DNA from: Cranoglanis bouderius
Taxonomy: Eukaryota; Chordata; Actinopteri; Siluriformes; Cranoglanididae
NCBI GenBank assembly: GCA_023630585.1
Contig: CM042546.1
Coordinates: 22,506,310 to 22,570,309 of the forward strand
Reading direction: 5' to 3'
Length of the DNA: 64,000 nucleotides
In this document: positions 51,609-63,559 of the stretch, piece by piece
Layout: each line of letters begins with the position of its first letter
How positions within the stretch are numbered: the stretch's first letter is position 1
Made by a program: the position numbers and the translations under genes
The notes under the pieces: model-generated
Databases searched by the model: none
Told to the model about the DNA's origin: nothing
What the model saw: only the letters and a program-made list of their open reading frames with translations

Positions 51609-54600
51609 TGCGCACACACACATGATGTGTATGATGTGTATTGTGCCTCAAAGACATGTCCCAATACTTGGACTTGGACCCCCCCTTTTTTTTTTAAAGG
51701 TTTTCCTGTCGGATAGAGTGTTTCAAGATGTAATAAAAATATATCGGCCCTAGTTATTATTCAAAATATCTTATGGTGCGCATCAAAAATATTTAACTGT
51801 AACAGTGTCACAGGAATCAGTTCAATACTGCACAAGCAGAATAGCGCAGTGTGCTTCTTCTGTCTGGAATTTGTGCCATTCGCTCCTCACATGACCTTGT
51901 CAAAGATTTTTAAAAAAAAATAATAAAAAGGGCTGTGTGTGTTGGGGGGGAGGGGGCATTCGTTGGTTGGGGTTGGTTGGTTGAAGGAAATGGGCACTGC
52001 AGAGCAGAACTGAAGTGCCAAGGGCAATTTAAAAAAACAAAAACAAACAAAAAACCCTGCAGTAGTGAAACCTTTCTACAGAAACCTGTTCTCACTGACT
52101 TCATTCTGCTGAACTCAGAGCATTCTGACTGGAATCTCGCTATGCCATTGGCTTTAACAACAAAGAGTCCAGCTTTCTGTACACCAAACCTCAAAGCCGT
52201 GTGTAGTAACACACATAACTCTATTTAATATATAGAGGAGTTGTAGCATTCTCATAATCAAAACTGGATTCTGATTAAAACCTGTGCTAAGCTGTAAATT
52301 TAGTAACTTTCTATGTAATTAATAAACTGTGTGTGTGTGAGACAGTTAAATACTAAATGACGGGTGGTGTGATGTGATGAAGCTGAGTTACTGTTAACAT
52401 CCCAAAGTGTTTTATTCCTCCTATATCACAGCGACTACAATTACAACTGTTTTTGATTATTAAAGAACAACTACTTTTTATCTGTTTATAGCTAATGTTT
52501 TGGAACATCAGTGAAACAAGTTATAACGCAAGTGTCAACAGGAACCAAGTCGTTTCACCAACATTAAATGTAACTATAAATGGATAAAAAGTATGATGAA
52601 AGTCAGTTTGCTCTGCAGACTAGGGTTAAAGCTGAAATCTTAGGATGTGTGTATAAAATGTAATGATTTAAAGATTACAATATAAATCATATGTGTCAGT
52701 TGACCGGCTGCTCATGTATGTGCCATGCAAAACTGAAAATGTCTGCACCAAAGCATTTCGAACTTCCTCTTTCAGAACACACATGGGGAAAGGATCTGTT
52801 TTTATTCTGACTACTTCTGTTTATCTGTGACCATGAAAAACTGTTAATTCTTTTTTTAAACACACAAAATTTGGAGAGCTTGAATTTATTTTGAGAAACG
52901 TGTACTGTGGCATCATTTATCACGACATTTGATTATTGTATCCTCATATCACCAGCTCTAATTTGAACCCCACATGTTGAACTTAAAGTTCTTCTGAAAT
53001 CAAATTTGGTGTGTGAGACCTTTTTGTTCATGTTGCTTAGTGTTCTGGACACCAATATGACAGAATATCTAGGGGGGAAAAATACAAATGATAGATAAAT
53101 TTTTTGATCTAGGAAAAAGCTTGTGATCATCTAGTTAAATGCTCTCTATAATGTCTATGCCCCACCCCAAGGGACGTGTCTTGTTCTACAGTAGCAAGTT
53201 CAGGCTGTTCAGTGGCAGAATGTTGCTACCTCAGACTGTATTATATACACACTCTTTACACACCGGATTCTCCAGGGATTCTCCAGGGATTCTCCAGGGA
53301 TTCTCCATCAGTAAAAAGGCTTCTCTTAAACTCACTGTTCTCATTATTTTGCTCGCTAGGCTACTGTCAGGTTTGTTTATGCTGCCTTCAAGTCCTCCTC
53401 AGAAGTTCGTGCATACATGTTCAGAGGTCGCGCTCATGACGTGATGTATTCAGGAGGTCGGAAAAATGGACAGCATTAAAAAAAAAAAAAAAAAAAAGTA
53501 CGAGTTCCCATGTTGTCATTATGACACTGTGGTGGCGTTTGAGTGCATTCTTCTCGTAAGTCCGATTTTTCTGACAGGACATCCGATATTTCCGACAGGC
53601 AGCATTAGATCGGGCAGGGGTGGGGCATATCTCAAACACTAGTAGCTGTTGTGTAAATGAGTAAATCAGTTTGACCCATCGCTCTGACTTCCTGTTACAG
53701 AAAGAAATACATCAACATAATAATTAGTTAGTTATACTTATATAGTGCTTTTCTAGATACTCAAAGTGCTTTACATAGTTTACATAATATACAGAATCAT
53801 GTGCTGAAAAATTGTGAATTTTATTCATGTGCTGAACCTCAATTTGCTCTAAATCAATAAATCCCGAAGAAGAATGGGTTTTTTCCAAAAAAAATCCTTC
53901 TGACTGATGGGGCTTAAGAGTGCATACCTGTGACTCGTCTCACAGTTGGACTCATGAGTGATGGATTAGCCAGCGCAGACCTCTGAGGTTTAACAAGACG
54001 GGCTGGAAGGAGGTAAAGGAACGTAACGATGGAATTCCAGCAGATTAGTCGGATTCAATTAGCCACGATAAATTATTAGATATTAAAAGTTTCTGGATTT
54101 TATTAAAGCCATCAGTCAACGTCTCATCAGCGACGGCTCAGAATGTCATCTTCCAGTCGCTGCGGAGAACATCCTCTAGTCACCATGGTGATGAGAGGGC
54201 CGTAAATGAGGATGGTGATTAAGCTTTAATGATCCGTTCCTGTGAGAGTGAGGAGGATTGATAAAAGATTTTCACAAGTTTGACTGGTTTATAAAGATGA
54301 TGATGATGGTGGTGAAGAGAAATTAGCGGTAGTACCTGAACCTACCAGAAGATGGTGCTGTCTTCTGCTCAAAGTGTGTTGGAGGAACCATAGATCTCCT
54401 ACAGATCTGAAGAAACAGGAAGCATCTGGAAGATGGACAGATGGATGAAGGTGAAACCTGACTTTCTTTTGAGTTGTCCACAGATCATGAGTCAAGTCTT
54501 CACAATCCTCACATGAATCATCTTGCACTGTAAACATTCATCATATCAGAACACATTTTCTTCATCTTCATCCAGTTGTTAGTCTCGGTGAATGTATGAG

Positions 54601-55452
54601 GTACAGCAGGGAGTGTGAATGTGACATCACAGGGTCATGCTGTGTTGTGTTTCAGGATGATTCACAGTCTTGTGAGGAATGCATCGTTTGTGATTTAGAT
54701 TTTTACACCACAGCACTTGCTGTATCCTGATTGGTCAGAAGGTGTTGATTAATTTTCAATAACAGCAGCTCTGACAATCGTGGATCTGCAAATCACAGGT
54801 TCATATTAATTAATATTAATTACTTCCTTTTTTACCAAATTATTTTCTCACTTCCTTTATTCTTTATTTCCATCCTTACTTTCTCTCACTCACTCCTTTC
54901 CTTCCTTCCTTCCTTACTCACACACTCACTTTCTTCCTTACTACCTTCCATCTTTCATTTTTTCCTATCTTCCTTACTTACTCACACTCACTCATTTCCT
55001 TCCTTCCTTTCTTCCTTCCTTCCTTACACTCACTTCTGTCCTTCATTCCTTCCTTACTCATACACTCATACACTCATATTCTTCAAACCCTAACTTACTT
55101 CCTTACTTCCTAACTCACTCACCCACTCATTTATGCAGATTTTTGCTTGGTTAAATTAAAGTGGATTAAATAAATTATGGTAAGGTCAGAGGGCAGAAAG
55201 ATGGTGAGAAGAATGAATGTGATGTGAAGATCACACTAATGTAGATTAAATATGATAGAGTTCAAGAATAAAACTTTATTCTCATCTGAATTATTTTTAG
55301 TGTACAAGCTTCACCTTCAGCCTTTAGGCCATGCCCCCTAAATGAACTATATAAGCTTAGACAGTTTGCTTCTTTAGATTTGTTCTGAATTTGCAAGGCT
55401 AATTTGTGCATGCAGTTTTTTTTTTTTTTTTTTTTTAAATCGTATTTTATAT

Positions 55453-55485
<33 letters not shown>

Positions 55486-55490
55486 GTATG
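51568..55490. other. slc12a9 intron 6, no exon seen
   Basis: Contains (CA)n at 51571-51604, a 13-bp triplication (GGGATTCTCCA) at 53270-53306, a TATAGTGCTTTTCTAG-AGTGCTTTACAT fish repeat fragment at 53740-53780, a third copy of the dispersed repeat at 54705-54815 and a TTCC/CTTA-rich tract at 54840-55080. No coding sequence is supported. Confidence 0.6.
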
Positions 55491-55496
55491 TGTGTA

Positions 55497-55610
<114 letters not shown>

Positions 55611-55612
55611 TA

Positions 55613-57032
55613 CAGTCATGTGAAAAAATAAGTACACCCCATGGAAATTGTTGGCTTTTTTGACATATTTGGACATGCAAACATTTGATCCTCTTTGAAA
55701 CAATGTTGAAATTTTATTAATAGGCACTATCCAATGACGCATAAAATTGACATTTTGTAGTCATTTTCCCGATTTAAATGAACAAAAAACAGATCAGTCA
55801 CATGGAAAAAGTAAGTACACCCCTACATTTATCACACCTTCAAATCCATAACATTTGAATCAAGTGTTCAAGATTGGGTGCCAGTGATTAGAACCTGCTT
55901 AGGGAGTGCAGGTGGAACCTGTCTTATTTATACCACTCACATATCTAGTGTCTGGTGTTCCCTTTGCTATTGAGGTTTGTGGTGTCATCATGCCGATATC
56001 TAAAGAGTTCTATAAGGCCTTCAGAAAAAAAGTTGTTGTGGATGCCTATGAGTCTGACAAGAGATTTAAAAAGATATCCAAATTATTTGAAATACATCAT
56101 TCCACTGTAAGGAAAATCATCTACAAGTGGTGCAGATTTCAAACAACTGCCAATCTGTCCAGGACCGGCCGTCTCAGTAAATTCAGCCCAAGAGCAGACC
56201 ATCTGATGCAAAAAGAAGTCTCCAAGAACCCCAAAATTTCATCACAGGATCTGCTAGGAAGATATAGATAGAGTTGTTTGGCCACAGTAAGAGCAGACAT
56301 GTCTGGCGCAGACCAAAGACTTCCCTGGAAAAAAGCTTTTCAGGAGAAGCAACTGTGAAGCACGGTGGTGGAAATGTTGTGGTCTGGGGTTGCTTTGCTG
56401 CCTCAGGGACTGGACAGCTTGCATTCATTTATTCAACTATGAATTCTGCATCATATCAAAGAGTGCTTCAAGATAATGTGAGGCCATCTGTCCAAAAATT
56501 GAAGTTGAACGGAAAGCGGACCTTTCAACAGGATAATGATCCTAAGGACACGAGCAAATCCACCAAGGAATGGCTCAAAAAGAAGAAATGAAGGGTTATG
56601 GAATGGCCTAGTCAAAGCCCGGATTTGAATCCCATTGAAATGTTGGGGGATTTGAAACGGGCAGTACATGCATGAAAACCCTCAAACATCTTGCAACTGA
56701 AAGAATATGGCATGGAAGTGTGGTCAAAGATTCCAGCAAGTCAATGTCAGAAACTGGTGTACAATTATGCAAAACACCTACAGGAAGTTATTTCTGCTAA
56801 AGTACTAGTTTCTGAGGCCAAGGGTGTACTTACTTTTTCTACAGAAGATCACATCTGTTGATATTTCTGTAGAATAAATTATTGAAAAAGATCATTTTCC
56901 TTGTGGTTTTGTTCAAATATATCAACTTAATTAATAGGCACTGTTTCAAAGAGGATGAAATGTTTGCTTGTGCAAATATGTCAAAAAAATCCAACAATTA
57001 GCATTTCCATGGGGTGTACAAATTTTTGACTG
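55613..57032 (+). mobile_element. Tc1-like DNA transposon in slc12a9 intron 6
   Basis: Left end CAGTCATGTGAAAAAATAAG and right end (inverted) CAGTCAAAAATTTGTACACC share a diverged inverted repeat including CATGGAAAT and TTGACATATTTG; TA flanks at 55611-55612 and 57033-57034. Carries one broken transposase. Confidence 0.9.
55990..56850 (+). pseudogene. Tc1-type transposase with internal deletion
   Basis: ATG 55990 opens MPISKEFYKAFRKKVV and the helix-turn-helix region (KISKLFEIHHSTVRKIIYKW), stopping at TAG 56269-56271. After a frameshift and a deletion of the region with the first catalytic Asp, coding resumes with VKHGGGNVVVWGCFAASGTG, FQQDNDPKDTSKST (second Asp), then a TGA at 56589-56591 and SPDLNPIEML (Glu). 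The C-terminus is further stop-broken. Inactive. Confidence 0.9.
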
Positions 57033-57144
57033 TATGTATAATTATATATAATTTTATATTATACACCAATTCGTACTTTAGGCCACACCCCCTACCAAGA
57101 TAATAATGTATAAGGAGTAATGGAACCTTGATATGCAAATTGTC

Positions 57145-57161
57145 CAACCCAGAATTACCAC

Positions 57162-57202
<41 letters not shown>
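57145..57202. repeat. (TG)n microsatellite
   Basis: About 20 TG units upstream of the LINE. Confidence 0.95.
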
Positions 57203-57203
<1 letters not shown>

Positions 57204-57506
57204 GGTCGGGTTTATATATTCATTACAGAGTGAGTGTGTCATTGTAATAATTCAAATCCGCCATCCTTCTTTTGTTCAGCTATCTCCACCACACAGTTCT
57301 CAAGCATCTGTTTCTCTCTCTCTCTCTCTCCCTTTCTCTGAGTGCTGCTGAGAGCGTGGTGAAGCTTGCAAGTTTTCTGATTCTTTTTCTAAAATTCTTG
57401 TTTCTCTGTTACTGTGTTGTGGTGGTGTTTAGAGAAACAGTGTTTGGTGGGATTTGTTTGTTTGTTTGTTGTGTGAAGGCGGCGGCTGCCGGCGTGGCTG
57501 GTCAGC

Positions 57507-58601
57507 ATGGCTGCAGTGGAACAGTTTAATATGAACAAACTAACACGCCGACACGCAATTAAACTGTCTGCACCTGGCGGGTGTTCGGTTGAAGATTGTA
57601 GTCTAGCGGTAGGTGAGCTTGTTGGATATGAGAGTATTAAATCAGCTTCTAGAATGAATAGTGCCGTCGTGATGTTTCTAGACAGTTTGGACAAAGTAAA
57701 TCAGCTACTTGTGAATGGAGTAGTGATTCAAGGTACCTACACATCAGTGTTGTCCTTAGTAAGCCCTGTTAAAAAGGTCATTATTTCGAATATACCCCCG
57801 TTTCTAAAAAATGAGCTCCTGGAAAAAGAACTGGCGAGACACGGAAAATTAGTGTCCCCGATAAAGATGATTCCCATCAGCTGTAAGTCTCCTCATCTTA
57901 AACACGTTATGTCTTTTAGGAGACAAGTTCAAATGATTCTGAAAAAGAGTGACGAAGAATTGAACTTAGTGTTAAAATTTAAAGTTGATGATTTTGATTA
58001 TACTGTGCACGCAACATCGGAAACGATGAAGTGTTTTGGGTGCGGAACTGTAGGGCATGTGATTCGCTCGTGCCCGGAGAGAGTAGGTGAGAACCGGCCG
58101 CCTGCTAACGCAGCGGAACCGGCGCCCGGTGGAGCTGAAGGCGGAGCCGCTTTACCGGACGAACCGCAGGGAAGCCTGCAGGTTTCACAGGAGGAAAACC
58201 GAGATGATAGCGATCAGGAGAATGAGGTAAAAAAAAAAAACTTAGCGAGTGAACAAAAAGCACAAGATGACTTAAAAACGGACTTAAATGTTGGTTACAC
58301 TGCGACAAGAGTAGCGGAGTCAGTGTTGTTTAACGAGGAAGAGGTTTTAATGGACGCTGATCTGTCCACATCATCAACCAAGAGGAAAAAACCAGAAAAC
58401 AAATCAAATACTGAACAAGTTACAAAAGTGGCAAGAACAAATCCAATGATCTGTCCATCTCAGTCAGAGGACAGTTTGATAAACACACAGGAGAGTGAAA
58501 GTGATGGAAGTGGAGACACACAGATGGATGTGGAGAGTGTTTACCCTTTCACCAAAATCCAATCTTTTTTTACAAAGGACAAAAGGCACCAGATCAGTTA
58601 A
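57507..58601 (+). CDS. LINE ORF1 protein (364 aa, intact)
   Basis: One uninterrupted frame from ATG 57507 to TAA. Residues 85-165 resemble an RNA-recognition-like region (VIISNIPPFLKNELLEKELA). Residues 174-187 hold one CCHC knuckle, CFGCGTVGHVIRSC (C-x2-C-x4-H-x4-C), followed by an acidic, Glu/Asp/Lys-rich tail. This is the nucleic-acid-binding ORF1 protein of Tx1-group LINEs that packages element RNA. It precedes ORF2 by about 230 nt. Intactness contrasts with the broken ORF2. Confidence 0.85.
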   Translation: MAAVEQFNMNKLTRRHAIKLSAPGGCSVEDCSLAVGELVGYESIKSASRMNSAVVMFLDSLDKVNQLLVNGVVIQGTYTSVLSLVSPVKKVIISNIPPFLKNELLEKELARHGKLVSPIKMIPISCKSPHLKHVMSFRRQVQMILKKSDEELNLVLKFKVDDFDYTVHATSETMKCFGCGTVGHVIRSCPERVGENRPPANAAEPAPGGAEGGAALPDEPQGSLQVSQEENRDDSDQENEVKKKNLASEQKAQDDLKTDLNVGYTATRVAESVLFNEEEVLMDADLSTSSTKRKKPENKSNTEQVTKVARTNPMICPSQSEDSLINTQESESDGSGDTQMDVESVYPFTKIQSFFTKDKRHQIS

Positions 58602-58835
58602 AGTTGATGATTTCTTTCCAGATTTAAAGCTGTTCCTTGACTGTTAGAATGTTTATGAAAAACACAGAACATACCGACCAACCGACCTTTACTGACCAAG
58701 AAATCTTTCGTCTTAGAAAATTGATGCCAAAAGTTAGAGAGCAAATAGCAAATGATGGTTAAGTGTCTCCTCTTTTTCTTTTTCTTTTTTGGTGTTAACA
58801 TCTCTGTTTTGTTTAAATGCAGCTTTACATTTAAT

Positions 58836-61456
58836 ATGTGTGACATAAAGCTGGGTTCATTAAACATTAACGGTACCAGAGAGGATGGGAAGAGAGCTTC
58901 CCTTTTCAGTTTGTTTAAAACTAAGAAATTAAATGTTATATTTTTACAAGAAACACACAGTACAGCTGATAATGAAACTGCATGGAAGAAGGAGTGGGAT
59001 GGGGAAATTTATCTCAGTCATAAGAGCAGTAACAGTGGTGGAGTTAGTATTTTGTTTTCTAGAGATTTTTTACCTATTTCTTGTGTTCCTGAGGAAATTA
59101 TTGAGGGTCGCTTGTTAAAAATACAAGCTATATTTGAAAATGTGAAAGTGACTTTCATTAATCTATACGCTCCAACTGTAGGCACAGAAAGGGTGGTCTT
59201 TTTAAACACTCTAAACACTGTAATCAGTAACTGCAGTGATGATGGATACATGTTTCTGGGTGGTGATTTTAATTGCACTGCAAATGCAACTTTAGATAGA
59301 AATCACCCAGAACCTCATGGAGCCAGCAAGAAATGTCTTGTGAAACTAATTGAGGCAAATGATCTATGTGATGTTTGGAGGCTTTTTCACTCTATATATA
59401 TATATATACCTGGACTCATGTAAAAGACAATTCTTTATCTTTGGCTAGGCTTGACAGATTCTACTGCTTCAAACATCAGAGTAATGTACTTAAAAGTTGT
59501 TTAATACACCCAGTTGGTATTTCAGATCATTCCCTTGTACAAGTCTCTATCTTTGTTAAAGATGTGAAATGCAATAGTGCCTACTGGCATTTTAATACAA
59601 CCCTGCTTTCTGATAATGTTTTTAAAGAAGCTTTCAGATGTTTCTGGAATGGTTATACAAAGACAAAATCTGAATATACTTCTTTACAACAGTGGTGGGA
59701 TATAGGGAAGAGCAAGATTAAACAGCTGTGCCTACAGTATACTCTCAATGTCACAAGAGACATGACTAGATCTATGAAAGCTTTGGACAGTGAAATAATG
59801 AAGCTGCAAGATTTAGCAGACTCCACAAGAGACAGAGAACATTTTAAAGTTCTCAAAAGAAAAAAGTCAGCTCTATCTAACTTGTTGGGTTTTTCTTCTC
59901 AAGGAGCTCTGGTCCGCTCTCGTTATCAAAATATTGCTAAAATGGATGCACCCTCTCACTTTTTTTTCGGCCTTGAACGCAGGAATGGACAAAGGAGACT
60001 TATGCACTCTCTGCGGTCCAGCACCGGGCAACCCCTGCAGGAGTCTGTGGAGATCCGCAAATGTGCAGTCGCTTTCTACGAGAAGCTCTTCAAGAAGGAG
60101 TTCCAAGAGAGACCAGAGGTGGCACAGTCCTTCTACGAGGACGTACCCAAGGTTTCCGAAGAGGCTAATGCAGAGATGGAAACACAAATCTCTGCTGATG
60201 AGCTACAATCTGCATTACAGAGCATAGAAAGTGGCAAAGCTCCAGGCATTGATTGTCTTCCTGTGGACTTTTATAAAGCTTTCTGGCCTGAGATTGGGAA
60301 AGCTCTGCTGCTTGTTCTCAGAAACAGTTTGAGCAAAGGACTCTTACCATTGAGCTGCAGGAGAGCAATCCTCACTCTTCTCCCTAAAAAGGGAGATTTA
60401 CAAGAGATCAAAAACTGGCGGCCAGTGGCTCTGCTCTGCACTGATTACAAACTTTTGTCAAAGGTGTTGGCCATGAGGCTGAGAAAAGTGATGGAGCATA
60501 CCATTCGTGTTGACCAGACTTACTGTATACCCAATAGGTTGATATCTGACAACATTATCTTAATTCCTGATGTTTTGGACCTCTCCAATTCATTAGGCTG
60601 TGAAATTTGTCTGATTTCTATAGATCAAGAAAAGGCTTTTGACAGAGTCGAACATCAGTATTTGTGGCAAACACTAGAAGCTTTTGGGTTCAGCTCTGGT
60701 TTTATAAACATGATCCGAGTCCTGTACAGTGACATTGAGAGTATTTTAAAGATCAACGGTGGTTTAGGTGCTCCCTTTAAGGTTCAGAGGGGAGTCAGAC
60801 AAGGCTGCTCATTATCTGGCATGTTGTACTCCCTGGCCATAGAGCCTCTCCTACATAAATTAAGACAGTCTCTTTCGGGTGTACGCCTTCCTGGATGTGA
60901 GACAGTTTTTAAACTATCTGCTTATGCCGACGATGTTGTTGTCATTGTCAAGAAACAGGAAGATATTGACACCCTTGTTGAAAATATTAATGACTTTGGT
61001 TTATTGTCCTCTGCTAAGATTAACTGGGGAAAAAGTGAAGTAGTAACAATCAGTGATGAGTTAAGCAAGAAACTCGTTTTACCTGCTGGGTTAATTTGGA
61101 ACAAGGGTGGTTTTAAATATCTTGGTGTGTATCTTGGTAATGATACTTTTGTGTGTAAAAACTGGGACAATGTTTTAGAAAAAGTTGAAGGACGTCTTAA
61201 GAAATGGAAATGGATCTTACCACACATGTCTTTTAGGGGTCGTACACTAGTGATCAACAACTTGGTGTTATCTATGCTGTGGCACCGTTTATCATGTGTA
61301 GACCCACCTGCACAACTGCTGGCCAGGATACAGGCGGTGTTGGTGGACTTTTTCTGGGACCGTCTGCATTGGATCCCACAGAGCGTACTGTTCCTTCCAA
61401 AAGAGGAAGGAGGGCAGGGTCTCATTCATCTTGCCAGCAGGGGTGCTACTTTCTGA
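58836..61456 (+). pseudogene. LINE ORF2: AP endonuclease and reverse transcriptase, frameshifted
   Basis: Start chosen at MCDIKLGSLNING (ATG 58836), where the endonuclease begins. Endonuclease motifs: LNING, FLQETHS (Glu), GGDFNC (Asp/Asn) and ISDHSLV (His). A TA repeat at 59393-59408 shifts the frame inside the endonuclease. Reverse transcriptase: GKAPGIDCLPVDFYKAFW, LISIDQEKAFDRV (motif A Asp), QGCSLSGMLYSLAIEPLL, AYADDVVV (catalytic Asp pair) and LGVYLG. The second frame stops at TGA 61454-61456, probably from a CGA codon. Confidence 0.93.
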
Positions 61457-62241
61457 CTCCAATTCATTCAGAGGCTCCTGGTTGGGCCCATAGACCTTGT
61501 CTGGAGACCCTTAGCCCGAACCATACTGACCCCAGGACGAAATTTGGGTCTTGCTGAGCCTTTGTTTCTGATGGACTTGAGTGCTCATAAACTGTACAAC
61601 CTCCCAAAGTTCTAAACAAAGGTAAACTAAATGGTAAGGTTGACACTCCTTGGAGAGCTCATCTAGGGCTTGATACTGAGGTCAGACCTGAGTGGAGAGC
61701 ATTATACAAACCACCGTTGACAAAAAGGGTTGGAGATTTGCAATAGAGAATCCTACATGGTATTGTGGCTGTTAATGCTTTCATTTCTGTTATTAATCCC
61801 AATGTAAGTGATAATTGCCCTTTTTGTTTGCAGAGGGAAACAGTGTATCACTGCTTTTTGGATTGTGACAGACTACGTTCTTTTTTTCAGCTGTTACAAC
61901 AAATGTTTATGATGTTTGGAGAAAAATTTTCTAAGCATGCGTTTATTCTTGGTTTTAGATACAGCCAGAAATGTAGAGTGAAATGTCAGCTATTTAATGT
62001 TGTATTAGGTCAAGCAAAAATGGCTATATACCTCAGCAGAAGAAATAAAATAGAAAACTCCACAGATTTTCATGTAAACACTGTTTTTGTTAGAATGATG
62101 AAAGCCAGACTAAAAGTTGATTTTGACTTTTATAGTACTACAAATAATGTAGAGGAGTTCACAAGTATATGGTGTTTTAAAAACGTTTTATGTTCTTTTT
62201 TTTGGGACTGTGCTGAATTAAATCTTTATTTCTTTTTTTAA
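61457..62241 (+). pseudogene. LINE ORF2 C-terminal domain remnant
   Basis: Continues in frame after TGA with LQFIQRLLVGPIDLVWRPLA, further stops (61612, 61628 regions) and a shift, then NPNVSDNCPFCLQRETVYHCFLDC, a C-x2-C-x7-H-x4-C zinc-binding motif typical of the ORF2 C-terminus in L1/Tx1 LINEs, ending at TAA 62239-62241. Confidence 0.85.
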
Positions 62242-62319
62242 ATCTATCTCTGGTTTGAGCACAGAGATTTTGTGTTGTACATAATTTGAATAAATAAAGA
62301 GGTATTGAAATCTCAAAAA

Positions 62320-62333
62320 AATCTCTCTCTCTC

Positions 62334-62385
<52 letters not shown>
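62320..62385. repeat. (TC)n tract at the LINE 3' end
   Basis: About 30 TC units with a CTGTCTGTC interruption, directly after the short A run of the LINE. Confidence 0.93.
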
Positions 62386-62860
62386 TCTGTCTTTCATTCC
62401 AAATGGTTTGTACCAAGATGTCTCGCTGCTGCCTGCTTTCTGTCCCCTTGTTCTCTCGCTCCCTTTGTCTCCCTTGTCCCTTTGTCTTCATGTCCCGCTA
62501 TCACAAGGCTGCAGAAATACGTCTCAGCTCCTCTTCTCCTTCTAACCCCCCTGCCCCCCATGTATTTCTCTCTGTGTATTTCTCTCTATCCACTTGCTCT
62601 CCATCCACTCTCTGAAGCGTGGAGAACAGAGGGACAGAAAAAAACAAGGTCCCTGAAAGAGGGAGGTTATGAAAGATCAAGAGATAGAGAGGGAGGGAGA
62701 GAGAGAGAAAGACTGGAACTGAGCATCCACACACTAAAAAAGGAGAAGGGAGAATGAGGAAATAAAAGGAAGGAGAAGAGATGGATAGAGAGATGTAGAC
62801 AGATGGAGAGAGAGATGGATAGAGTGCAGTAGAGATCTCCGCTGGGCTTGTTAGTTATTG
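62386..62860. other. Intronic sequence, no gene seen
   Basis: Pyrimidine-rich then GAGA-rich, with no supported coding. Confidence 0.5.
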
Positions 62861-62917
62861 ATTTCATTTAATGATCCGCCGCCTGACTTTCTCCAGGGAG
62901 CACTTAACTCAACCACT

Positions 62918-62918
62918 G

Positions 62919-62950
<32 letters not shown>

Positions 62951-63115
62951 TATTCCTCTGTATTTGTCTCTGTTCTTCTCTTTCTCTCTCATTCTCTGAC
63001 CTCTTTCTCTCTCTTTAATCTCTTTCTCTTTATCACTTTCTCTTTCTTTTTATCTTGGGTTCTCTCTTTCTCTCTGTCTCTTTAATCTGTCTGTCTCTCA
63101 CTCTTAACCTCTCAC
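62918..63115. repeat. (TCTC)n-rich pyrimidine tract
   Basis: Imperfect TCTCTTTCTC repeats. Confidence 0.9.
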
Positions 63116-63169
63116 CTTTGTCCTTTTTCTATTTTCTCCATGGTGAGACACACACACAAAGTACAGTAG

Positions 63170-63545
63170 CAAATAAAACCGTGGCTAACTGGATAAATGA
63201 ATGGAGAGATGGATGAGCAGATGTGAGGATTAATACATGAAGGAGTGAATGGCAGGCTAGATTCACAAGTGATTGAATAGATAAATTGGTGGATAGTTGG
63301 ATGAAAGAATAGGTGGATTGAGGGATATAAACATTTGATAGATGAATGGAAAGAGTGAGTGATTAATGGAAGAATGGATGAAGGATCTAGATGGAGATAG
63401 ACCCATAGATGGAAAAATGGTGGAATTAATTGATTGATAAATGGATTAAGGACTGAGTGTATGAATGTATGGAGAGTGGATGGATGGATGATGGATACAT
63501 GAAGGAATAGATTGTTGAATTGATTGAGGCATAAAAGAATTAAAT
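63170..63545. repeat. Degenerate GGAT/GAAT tetranucleotide array
   Basis: ATGGATGAATGGA-like words over about 370 bp, strongly diverged. Confidence 0.8.
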
Positions 63546-63559
63546 ATAATTGAAATCAA

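Larger units (their letters stand above)
57280..62325 (+). mobile_element. Nearly full-length Tx1/L1-type LINE
   Basis: 5' UTR, intact ORF1 with a zinc knuckle, ORF2 with endonuclease, reverse transcriptase and C-terminal Cys/His domain, and a 3' end at GGTATTGAAATCTCAAAAAAA running into (TC)n. An AATAAATAAA signal lies at about 62290. The 5' boundary is approximate. It inserted in intron 6 of slc12a9 in sense orientation. Confidence 0.9.
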
